A stretch of 64,000 nucleotides of DNA from Enterococcus devriesei. Lineage in GTDB: Bacteria > Bacillota > Bacilli > Lactobacillales > Enterococcaceae. The translations under genes and the position numbers were made by a program. Of the stretch, positions 10,501-16,063 are shown piece by piece. A model generated the notes under the pieces. That model ran no database searches. It had not been told where the DNA came from and was given only the letters and a program-made list of their open reading frames with translations. The stretch spans positions 62,001 to 126,000 of the forward strand of contig NZ_JXKM01000003.1 of NCBI RefSeq assembly GCF_001885905.1, in the 5' to 3' direction. Positions within the stretch are counted from its first letter, which is position 1, and every line of letters starts with the position of its first letter.

Positions 10501-10930
10501 CAATGCCTTCATAAAATTTAGCACTTGAAAAATCAGGTGCTTGACCGTCTTCCATCAATGAATAATTTTGATCAAAGGTAAAGATCACTTGTTTATTTTT
10601 TACCTCATAGCTTCCCACTCCTGATAATTCCCCCGACTGCTCTGGGTAGGTAAGATTGCTAGGTAGTGTATAGGCGGCTTTTGCGCCATCTTCGATCAAG
10701 GTTGTTTTAGATAAGGACCAATCAAGCTCCAACTTAACGTTTGATTTTGGCGCTAAGCGATTGTTTTTTGTAACTTCTTGTTCCTCAGGGTCCTTGATGA
10801 CCGCGTCTGTAACAACAACTGTTGCTGCTTCTTCCGTCGTTTCAGCAAACATCTGTGCCGGTACTAAGCCAGCGATAATACTGAAGATCGCGGCTAATGA
10901 GCAAAGTCTTTTTAATACTTTCATTTTCAT
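4556..10930 (-). CDS. Giant LPXTG-anchored adhesin with six pilin-type isopeptide repeats
   Basis: A 2124-residue secreted wall protein. Residues 1-29 form a signal peptide (cleavage likely after QMFA). Residues about 60-1120 form a long, probably all-beta adhesin region with MSCRAMM-like Ig-type stretches. A prealbumin-like domain lies at about 1125-1225 (MFRKLDEKGA to KESKAPEGY). Six repeats of about 118-125 residues follow at 1228-1950, each with LKAKKVL, FSFVLK, YTISEVIP and a closing FTN: the Lys, Glu and Asn of Spy0128/FctA-type isopeptide domains. A SpaA-like domain (about 1957-2037, YQLIETQAPDGY) precedes two sorting-like motifs, LPGTG at 2054 and the terminal LPKTG at 2091 with membrane helix and KRKKV tail. 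The AGGAGG site overlaps the stop codon of the preceding gene. Probably a host- or matrix-binding stalk protein; the ligand is unknown. Confidence 0.9.
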   Translation of the reverse strand: MKMKVLKRLCSLAAIFSIIAGLVPAQMFAETTEEAATVVVTDAVIKDPEEQEVTKNNRLAPKSNVKLELDWSLSKTTLIEDGAKAAYTLPSNLTYPEQSGELSGVGSYEVKNKQVIFTFDQNYSLMEDGQAPDFSSAKFYEGIVTLNAQTTGEELEEEPVDFGKNIVKTLYYDKKVDPVADPLKEKEKTEAAVRAQTETIQPQAHEPNLNTRGVKLFTNIKITDFDDNEFSETNPAGQDANIKIHFDWVLDDEEKILNGDNFTYTLPNYFSIHNTLVNQPLTNGDKEVLGHFSLGKDGVLVVTFNKEAEKLVQRAGTIDLRTQLSITTENEIVEIPTGITGEDGKDITIKIPVAKADITKKGIIEKDNSVTWTIILNEERRELKNALVKEYFPEGLELWYHLDAQVKNDAGVWEKAPDGLITAWKDNNDNTYNYRFSKDGMNKPVKITIKMKITDKEKRSFTNRVTITGDNFAANKAEATVAFNENKNYKRCNGYDLTKGTFDWEVKATYKNKGGVMKDWLYNRYKNPETDPNVVVNHYLVEGSIEVTDEAGEKVPNSKWSLSTDEKDFVKKNGKYIHFTLLFEDPGVYIIKYSSQSFEVPAPIKTSFGNTVVIQDGESNKEEISIGENTNVDGTIGVGKTASNKDYKNNTIDWKVDINTKGVEMNNAVITDHYTTLAGNNKSALQLIESSMKLVENNGSENNVTLERDKDYRLDHLDGDPDFKEGFVITLIGNYEKTTSTIYLTYQTHFFVDEQPQNATGATLMFVNSAVVNYTDAKDEGHTDGAETSTWVHSTYKYNGVKYGKYLREGEKVDSAFHHKNPVTEQAAEENSVYWTALFNTWQTKVPKNTVIKEALGDGQELKELVIYDVELYKGAMDGTLAVETLGDKWDKDDYKYEVIDGIPTITILKEKNKPFAVFVSAKASDELHRYKNKATMSTDGDDMVIEGLVEKSEKTKWIDKSGTQGTDSDYRKINWSVVVNKDAHKILDPVIKDTIKMNQQSFVYDNDKNVVVKVYKAKKIGSTNNFEKDGAAIEFAKGKEPIVSMDSDKGTQTLEISLGESIDTAYIIEYQTMLDPEIQNGEKISNSAAISGKDIQFHETTKEVIVKSTDGEGTSSGINGVLMFRKLDEKGALITSSPAFFDLYRRDKDGNLSLLMQDIEVQGDKIIQGNDKVDKLSNLRYGDYSIKESKAPEGYIKDEQQHDFTISKDSVEHTFSLNNKKDVQTTDIQLKAKKVLNGRDLTENEFSFVLKDKAGTELQTKSNAADGTITFDKLDYDKKGDYTYTISEVIPAEKDKAAGMTYDKTVFDVTVKVTEKEGKLTAVADYKKVEKDKVPTFTNEFTPANRPSNASIVLNAKKVLNGRDLVKDEFSFVLKDKDGTVLQTKSNAANGTITFDELNYTEIGEHNYTISEVIPEGEAKETGITYDEKVYSVTVTVSEKEDKLSATAVYKDADNKEVEEAIFTNKYKALPTDINLKAKKVLEGRDLTENEFSFVLKDKDGTLLQTKKNTADGMITFDKLDYDKKGDYTYTISEVIPEDEAKETGITYDEKVYNVTVKVEEKAGQLSATAVYKDADNKEVDEVVFTNEYKALPTDISLKAKKVLEGRDLTENEFSFVLKDEAGAVLQTKKNMVDGMITFDKLDYDAEGDYNYTISEVIPAEKETGITYDKKVYNVTVKVKEKAGQLSATAVYKDADNKEVDEAVFTNNYKALPTDISLKAKKILEGRDLTENEFSFILKGKHSQTKKNAANGTITFDELNYTEIGEHNYTISEVIPEDEAKETGITYDEKVYNVTVKVEEKAGQLSATAVYKDADNKEVDEVVFTNNYKALPTEISLKAKKVFDGRKLTENEFSFVLKDKDGTVQTKKNAADGAITFDKLNYDKVGEHNYTISEVIPADKEDGMTYDETVYNVTVKVEEKAGQLSATAVYKDADNKEVDEAIFKNIFKETPNKPKDPKYGEILLKKVDGDSGEALAKAEFKLIDADKKVIAEKIITGTDGTVLIKGLNDGEYQLIETQAPDGYKLDATPIKFVVKNSQADKKEVEKKNNRTTLPGTGGDEADNGSSNNSSKRRSTYTVNNETNSASSRSLPKTGSSSNIGLIILGLFFLSVVSLVYIGKRKKV
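5080..7255 (-). repeat. Six tandem repeats of about 357-370 bp inside the adhesin
   Basis: Repeat starts lie near 7250, 6880, 6515, 6150, 5790 and 5433 on the minus strand. Units 3-6 are the most alike, sharing long identical stretches such as the segments encoding GQLSATAVYKDADNKEV and YTISEVIP. Unit 5 carries a short deletion (ILKGKHSQTKK where others have a longer KDKDGT stretch). This pattern suggests recent duplication or recombination and possible copy-number variation. Confidence 0.9.
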
Positions 10931-10938
10931 CCATCCTC

Positions 10939-11412
10939 CTAAAAAATAATGTATTCATTTCTCTTCTCATCATTCATTTTGGTGCCATAAAAAACCGTGC
11001 CGGACATACTACCCAGCATCTTAGCGAATTCACTACCCTCGTTTTCTTTTACTAGCAAATCTTCTGATAGATCAGTAAATTTTTGTTCAATATTCTCAAA
11101 GAAACTTGGTTCTACTTTTTTTTCCGTTGGAGAGTCCGTTGATTCCGTTTTAGGGAGCTTTTTGTTCCTTTTTTCTCCGCCAACAGAGCTCGATGCTTTG
11201 TCTCTCTTTTCAAAAACAGCGGCTGATTCTGTTCCTTGTTTCCGTTCATTTGGAACAATCAGCACATTCTCACCCTCGGCCATGTCAAAAGTAATCCGAT
11301 GCTGCTCTTTGACTTGATCGATTAAAAGCTGGCTACTGTATAAAATCGGCGTTCCTGATTGATGAAAAAGAAGTGTTGGAAGTACAAATGCAAGCAATAA
11401 ATGTCTATTCAT
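10939..11412 (-). CDS. Small exported protein coupled to the adhesin gene
   Basis: About 157 residues, not recognised. It starts with a hydrophobic segment (MNRHLLLAFVLPTLLF) that looks like a signal peptide or anchor, then a charged, probably disordered region containing LPKTES in mid-protein, and an acidic C-terminal half (FFENIEQKFTDLSEDLL). There is no hydrophobic tail after LPKTES, so it is not a normal sorting signal. GGAGGGG 6 bases upstream selects the ATG at 11412 over the GTG at 11427. Its stop codon TAG is part of the adhesin's AGGAGG site, so the two genes are translationally coupled. It may be an accessory or chaperone-like factor for the adhesin (inference). Confidence 0.6.
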   Translation of the reverse strand: MNRHLLLAFVLPTLLFHQSGTPILYSSQLLIDQVKEQHRITFDMAEGENVLIVPNERKQGTESAAVFEKRDKASSSVGGEKRNKKLPKTESTDSPTEKKVEPSFFENIEQKFTDLSEDLLVKENEGSEFAKMLGSMSGTVFYGTKMNDEKRNEYIIF

Positions 11413-11972
11413 TATCTTCCCCTCCACTTCTATAAAAATTGCTAACTAGCATTATTCACCTAAATGTCAGATGCATCACAGGCTCTTTTTCTTACAGGCG
11501 CTATAATAATTGAGAAATTAAAGTAAATAAAAACCACATAAATAATTCATACTCACTTCTTATAATTTATTTCTCTTTTAAAAATTAACTACCAATTTAA
11601 AGCACACTAATTATCACCACTTTCTAATTATATTTTTCTTTATTTATAACTTTATTTAATTATATTTAATTTATCTGTTCTTTTAATAAAAAATAAGATG
11701 TTTTTATCCGTTTTTTTTCGATTAGTTCACAAAAAATGAGATTTTATTGGCAAAAAGTTTTTTTGTGCTTATTGACAATAACATATCCATGTTTTTTCTA
11801 TATCACGGAAGTTATTTCCATGGCTTATAATTTATTTTTTTGATTTTGAGATTCCTAAAAATCGGCTTCTTATAAAAAAGTGGATGCGAACTATTTTCTA
11901 AGGATTTGGATTTTATTGATTTGATTGAAGGATGAATACACAGAGGATTAAATGAAGGGTGTCCCTTAAAAC
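11413..11972. other. AT-rich intergenic region upstream of the adhesin operon
   Basis: About 560 bases with many A/T tracts and no convincing gene. The minus strand must hold the promoter of the adhesin operon, but I could not choose one -35/-10 pair with confidence. A TTGACA at 11772-11777 on the plus strand has no good -10 partner. The long leader would leave room for regulation. A 73-codon minus-strand open frame at its right edge starts inside the kinase gene and crosses its terminator, so I do not call it. Confidence 0.5.
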
Positions 11973-11998
11973 AAAAAAAGAGTGGATTCCTCCACTCT
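11973..11998 (-). terminator. Intrinsic terminator of the ROK fructokinase gene
   Basis: Arms AGAGTGGA (11979-11986) and TCCACTCT (11991-11998) with a 4-base loop. On the minus strand the hairpin is followed by seven T's. Confidence 0.88.
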
Positions 11999-12010
11999 AA
12001 AAAAATTTTT

Positions 12011-12889
12011 TTATGAATGTAACTTTGCTTCACGTGCTAAAGCCAAACAGCCAATTGTTCCGGCATTATTGCCTAATGCTGGCGTGACGATATATTCCTC
12101 TAAAGCTGGTGTTTTCACGTAGTCATTGACCAATTCTTTGAACCGTGCGCGAACTTTTTTGACTAAATGCTCTTGCTGCATCACACCGCCGCCAAAAATA
12201 ATTACATCAGGAGAAAACATCAACGTAGTATTATACGCACATTGAGCAATGTAATCCGCTTCGATCTCCCAAAATGGATCATCTTCACTCAAGTCTTGCC
12301 CTTTGCGGCCTAAGCGTTTTTCAATTGCCGGACCAGCAGCCATCCCCTCTAAGCAATGACCGTGAAAAGGACAAACCCCTTCAAAATCATCTTCTGGATG
12401 GCGGCTAACCAGTACGTGCCCCATCTCTGGATGACTAAAGCCTTCGACAAAGTTGCCTTTTTGTAACGCGCCACCACCGATACCGGTACCGATTGTGTAA
12501 TAAACCACACTGTTGACACCATCGCCGCGGCCTTTCACGTACTCACCATAACAAGCTGCATTCACATCAGTCGTCCATGCCATCGGCAAATCGAAATGCT
12601 GCTTCATTGTGCCGACAAAATCATAATTTTGCCACGCTAACTTCGGTGTTGATGTAATGTAGCCATAGGTTCTCGAATCCCGATGAATATCGATTGGACC
12701 AAATGAACCAATACCGATGCTGACTAGCTGCTCCTCGTATTTCTTAAAGAAGCCGATCACTAACGCCATCGTTTCTTCCGGTGTAGTTGTTGGATAGCTG
12801 GCCCGTTCGATGATTTCTAAGTCATTATTTCCTACAGAGCAAACAAATTTTGTACCGCCGGCTTCGATCCCGCCAAATAATTTTTCCAC
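12011..12889 (-). CDS. ROK-family fructokinase-like sugar kinase
   Basis: A 292-residue ROK kinase that should phosphorylate a hexose such as fructose or mannose with ATP in the cytoplasm. The N-terminal ATP site GIEAGGTKF, the TTDVNAACYGE region with the catalytic Asp, the GTGIGGG turn, and a zinc-binding His/Cys cluster (HPEDDFEGVCPFHGHCLEG) are all visible and match the fructokinase branch of ROK proteins. The reading frame has a stop just upstream, so the start is the GTG at 12889; the ribosome site is weak. A sister ROK gene is nearby. In pneumococcal-type mannoside loci a similar kinase accompanies GH38 and GH125, which fits its place here. Substrate is inferred. Confidence 0.82.
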   Translation of the reverse strand: MEKLFGGIEAGGTKFVCSVGNNDLEIIERASYPTTTPEETMALVIGFFKKYEEQLVSIGIGSFGPIDIHRDSRTYGYITSTPKLAWQNYDFVGTMKQHFDLPMAWTTDVNAACYGEYVKGRGDGVNSVVYYTIGTGIGGGALQKGNFVEGFSHPEMGHVLVSRHPEDDFEGVCPFHGHCLEGMAAGPAIEKRLGRKGQDLSEDDPFWEIEADYIAQCAYNTTLMFSPDVIIFGGGVMQQEHLVKKVRARFKELVNDYVKTPALEEYIVTPALGNNAGTIGCLALAREAKLHS

Positions 12890-13078
12890 TAAGCTTCACT
12901 CACAATCATTTAGTTTTATTCCACATACAGAGTTACGAATTTCGCGTGTCCGATGTTTTCAAGCTCTATTGTATCATTATTTATTGGCAGCGGTTCCTTT
13001 GTTTTTTCTTTCAAGTCAACTTTTTCTACTGAATGAAATTTGCTAAAAAAAAGCGAGAGAAAAACTCCCCCACTTCCC

Positions 13079-13654
13079 TTAAATCATTTCTAAAACTTCC
13101 TTCGTCGTTGCCACCTGACCTAGCTTAGTAAACAACTTTTCAAAAAAGATCTGATGCAATTCAATATCACGATCGGCGCAGGCATCTTCAACCACGATAA
13201 CTTTATAACCATGTTGATAGGCGTCCAAAGCTGTCGCGTAAACTCCGTTGGCTGTAGCAACACCGGTCAGAATGATTGTATCAATATCTCGGCGTCGTAA
13301 CTGCAGATCTAAATCAGTTCCAAAGAAGGCTCCTGGATTATGCTTTGTCACTTTAATAACATTTTTTGCGTTGGAATCCGTCGCAATCGGCATCACAAAT
13401 TCTGAAAATGCTGCAGGTAAATTTGCGTACCCGCCGCTACGTTCTGGATTCAAAAATTGCATCGTTGTCGGATCAACGTTAACTAGCGTAACTAAGCCAG
13501 CGGTATTTTTTAACGCTGCTGCTAATTGATTGTTTTTTTCAAGTACGGCTGACGCACTACACGGCTGTAATTCTCCCGTCCCCACAATTCCCTTTTGTAA
13601 ATCAATCACGACCAAGGCTGTTCTAGCTAAATCGATTTTTTTCAAATAAAACAC
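13079..13654 (-). CDS. Isochorismatase-like hydrolase lacking the usual Cys
   Basis: A 191-residue protein of the isochorismatase-like fold. The first triad member Asp18 (VVIDLQKG) and Lys104 (VTKHNPGAFFGT) are present. The third, Cys, expected in GVATNxCV, is replaced by Gly137 in GVATANGVYAT. The same gap is known in YecD-like members, whose activity is unclear, so hydrolysis by the standard nucleophile is not expected. The start codon appears to be GTG with a poor ribosome site. It lies between two ROK kinase genes on the same strand; whether it serves sugar metabolism is unknown. Confidence 0.72.
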   Translation of the reverse strand: MFYLKKIDLARTALVVIDLQKGIVGTGELQPCSASAVLEKNNQLAAALKNTAGLVTLVNVDPTTMQFLNPERSGGYANLPAAFSEFVMPIATDSNAKNVIKVTKHNPGAFFGTDLDLQLRRRDIDTIILTGVATANGVYATALDAYQHGYKVIVVEDACADRDIELHQIFFEKLFTKLGQVATTKEVLEMI

Positions 13655-13752
13655 TCGCTTTCTAACTTAAAAAAAGTTCCTTCCGTAATTTACGCCTTTT
13701 TCTACCGTAAATCCAGTTAAAATTTTCTTAACCTCAGAAAACGATGCTATGA

Positions 13753-14628
13753 CTACGCCTGTTCCGTTAAAAATTGATAGACAGCTCCAATCAAATTCGC
13801 TTGATTCAAAAACTTACATGGCATGATTGACGCCTTCAATTCCTTCGCACCATTCTTTTGCAGTAATCGTTTGACACGGACTTCAAGATTTTCCAATAAG
13901 TCCGCTCTAGTTGAAATTCCGCCGCCGATCAATACACGATCGGGGTCTAGCGATACTAAAATATTATAAATCCCAATACTTAACGCATCATAAAATTGAT
14001 CGATCTGTTCTTGCGCCAACTCATCACCAGTCGCTGCCAAGTCAAAAACTTCTTTACTTGTATACTCGCGGTCTTCGGCTTTAAGTTTTGAAAAATGCTT
14101 CGCCATAGCGACCGGACTGCCAAGATCACTCAAGGTTTCCAAGGTTGTTGGATTGATGATTTGGTAGCCAAACTCCCCACCAAATAAATTTGCTCCAGTA
14201 CGCAACTTGCCGTCAATTGCGATGCCGCCGCCAATCCCCGTTCCAATGATCATAAACGCCACCGCTTCGATTCCTTGCGCATTTCCTTGCCAAACCTCGG
14301 CCAAGGTCGCGCAATTCGCATCATTTTGAAACGTTACCGGTACTCCCAAGAAATCCGTCAACTCTTGCTTGATCGGAAAGCGGTGCAAATACGGTACGGC
14401 GCTCACTCCATAAATGACGCCTTCCTCTGCATTGACTGCCCCCGGTGCGCTGATCGCGACCCCATCTGTAATCTGGTGCTCCTCTACCAACGATTTTAAA
14501 TACGCTTTCATTTCGTCCCACGTTTTAGGTGTAATAAAACTCGGCAGCTCAGTTAAGCTATCCTTCTCCCATAAACCGCTTTTTATCGCTGATCCGCCGA
14601 TATCGATTGCTAAAATTTTTTGAGCCAT
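13753..14628 (-). CDS. ROK-family sugar kinase (glucokinase / beta-glucoside kinase type)
   Basis: About 291 residues, a second ROK kinase. ATP-site motif LAIDIGGSAIKSG, sugar-site NDANCATLAE, and GTGIGGG are visible; it has no clear zinc cluster and so belongs to a different branch from the neighbouring fructokinase. GGGAGG sits 8 bases before the ATG at 14628, which I prefer to the upstream ATG at 14649. It lies 150 bases downstream of GH125 behind a terminator-like hairpin, so it is read through or has its own promoter. It may phosphorylate mannose or glucose released by the mannosidases (inference). Confidence 0.8.
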   Translation of the reverse strand: MAQKILAIDIGGSAIKSGLWEKDSLTELPSFITPKTWDEMKAYLKSLVEEHQITDGVAISAPGAVNAEEGVIYGVSAVPYLHRFPIKQELTDFLGVPVTFQNDANCATLAEVWQGNAQGIEAVAFMIIGTGIGGGIAIDGKLRTGANLFGGEFGYQIINPTTLETLSDLGSPVAMAKHFSKLKAEDREYTSKEVFDLAATGDELAQEQIDQFYDALSIGIYNILVSLDPDRVLIGGGISTRADLLENLEVRVKRLLQKNGAKELKASIMPCKFLNQANLIGAVYQFLTEQA

Positions 14629-14711
14629 TTCTTGCTCCTCCCAGTTCATCCAGTTTATTTAGTAAAAAGGACAAAGGAAAACTCTTCGTCCTTAGCTTCC
14701 TCCCCAAAATT

Positions 14712-14749
14712 GTAAAGAAGATACTGCATCATCGCAATATCTTCTTTAC
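14712..14749 (-). terminator. Hairpin after GH125
   Basis: Perfect 12-bp arms GTAAAGAAGATA (14712-14723) and TATCTTCTTTAC (14738-14749). The minus-strand flank is AATTTTGG, a modest T-tract, so it may attenuate rather than stop transcription into the ROK gene. Confidence 0.65.
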
Positions 14750-14776
14750 CGAAAAAAACAAATTCCAGAGAAAAAA

Positions 14777-16063
14777 TCAGTTTGAATCCTGCTCTTTCAA
14801 AGCTAAATAATGCATTGCCAATTGACAATAGGTCATATTGGCCCAAGAAAACCATTCCCGAGTATACTGCTGAGGATCATTTACATCAATTCCCTCATGA
14901 CATTGAATCGTACCTGCGTCCGTCGTCGCAATTATTTGAAGTTTTCTTTCGATTTCTGCTAGATTATCAGAAGTTAAGCCTTCCATCGCCAAGGAGATCG
15001 GCCAAACATAGTTTGGTGGCGTGTGTGGACTACCAATTCCTCGCAAACATTTTCCTTCATAATAATAAGGATTAGCATCACTTAAAATTTTATTTCGCGT
15101 AGCTAGATAAACGGGATCATTTTTCTCACAATAGCTTAAAAATGGTAATGAAAGTAGGCTTGGCACATTGGCATCGTCCATAAATAACGTATTCCCTAAA
15201 CCATCCACTTCATAAGCATAATAATGTTCACCATGCTCATTTACTAAACGACCGTATTTTTCAATCCCGGCTGTAACCTCGTCTAGCAATCGAACCATTT
15301 TTTGAGTAAGCTCCGGCTGTTTATTTTCCGGTAGCATAGCTAACAACTGTTTCAAAACAACGGTAATAAATTGATTTCCTGGAATAAAATAGCCATAGTA
15401 GCACGCATCGTCACTTGGTCTAAAGCCACTCCACACCATTCCGGTATACGCAATAGGACGTCCCTTGCCGTCACATGGAATTGTGTCTGAAGCAGGACAA
15501 TCTGTCCGAACGAACATATACGGCGAAACTTCATGATGCTGTTCGCAGATAAATGTATCCACAGCCACTGAGACAGCCTCCCAGAATTTTGGAGTCAAAT
15601 GTTCGTCATAGCCTGTTTGATACAAATGATAGCCTAAGAAAAAAGGCGCGCATAAAGAATCAATCTCAAATTTTCGTTCCCAGACTAACGGAGAAATAGG
15701 TACATTCGATGTATCATTACTATAATGCCCGCCATCAGCCTCTTTATTAAAGGCATTCGAGTATGGATCATGCATCAAATAGGTCAATTGTTGTTCCAAG
15801 ACCCCGTGAATTAATTTTTTTACATCAGGCACCTTCTCTGCAATCCGTAAATAAGGCAATACTTGAAATGTCGAATCTCGCAACCACATTGCTGGGATAT
15901 CTCCTGTTGCCACAAAAATCTCGCCATTTTCACGAACCGAAACAGTATTTGTGATCGTATCAATGAAGGCCTGCCGAAATAATTGAGTTTGTTTAGCCGT
16001 GGGTAATTCCACTGTCTCAGCATATGCGTTTAGTTCATCAATTAACTTTGCTTGGTTGATCAT
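14777..16063 (-). CDS. GH125 exo-alpha-1,6-mannosidase
   Basis: A 428-residue cytoplasmic protein (no signal peptide) matching glycoside hydrolase family 125, which removes terminal alpha-1,6-linked mannose by inversion. The DIPAMWLRDSTFQVLPYL block at 55-72 is characteristic; SDDACYYGY holds the likely general acid (Asp218/219), and HEGIDVNDP holds the probable base (Glu390), judged by position relative to the pneumococcal enzyme. It overlaps GH38 by ATGA, so translation is coupled. With GH38 it can degrade high-mannose N-glycan fragments after import. Confidence 0.88.
   Translation of the reverse strand: MINQAKLIDELNAYAETVELPTAKQTQLFRQAFIDTITNTVSVRENGEIFVATGDIPAMWLRDSTFQVLPYLRIAEKVPDVKKLIHGVLEQQLTYLMHDPYSNAFNKEADGGHYSNDTSNVPISPLVWERKFEIDSLCAPFFLGYHLYQTGYDEHLTPKFWEAVSVAVDTFICEQHHEVSPYMFVRTDCPASDTIPCDGKGRPIAYTGMVWSGFRPSDDACYYGYFIPGNQFITVVLKQLLAMLPENKQPELTQKMVRLLDEVTAGIEKYGRLVNEHGEHYYAYEVDGLGNTLFMDDANVPSLLSLPFLSYCEKNDPVYLATRNKILSDANPYYYEGKCLRGIGSPHTPPNYVWPISLAMEGLTSDNLAEIERKLQIIATTDAGTIQCHEGIDVNDPQQYTREWFSWANMTYCQLAMHYLALKEQDSN

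Noticed and set aside
11772-11795. TTGACA on the plus strand in the adhesin upstream region
   Set aside because: No -10 at 16-18 bases and no plus-strand gene follows.
11812-12033. A 73-codon minus-strand open frame
   Set aside because: It starts inside the ROK kinase gene in another frame and crosses its terminator; it is rich in rare patterns and has no ribosome site.
12890-12915. A tiny seven-codon leader frame ending in TAG that overlaps the GTG of the ROK kinase
   Set aside because: No ribosome site precedes it and the peptide has no attenuator-like content; the overlap may be chance.
13040-13075. Terminator after the isochorismatase-like gene
   Set aside because: Only a 5-bp GGGAG/CTCTC stem on the minus strand before T's; too weak for a confident call.
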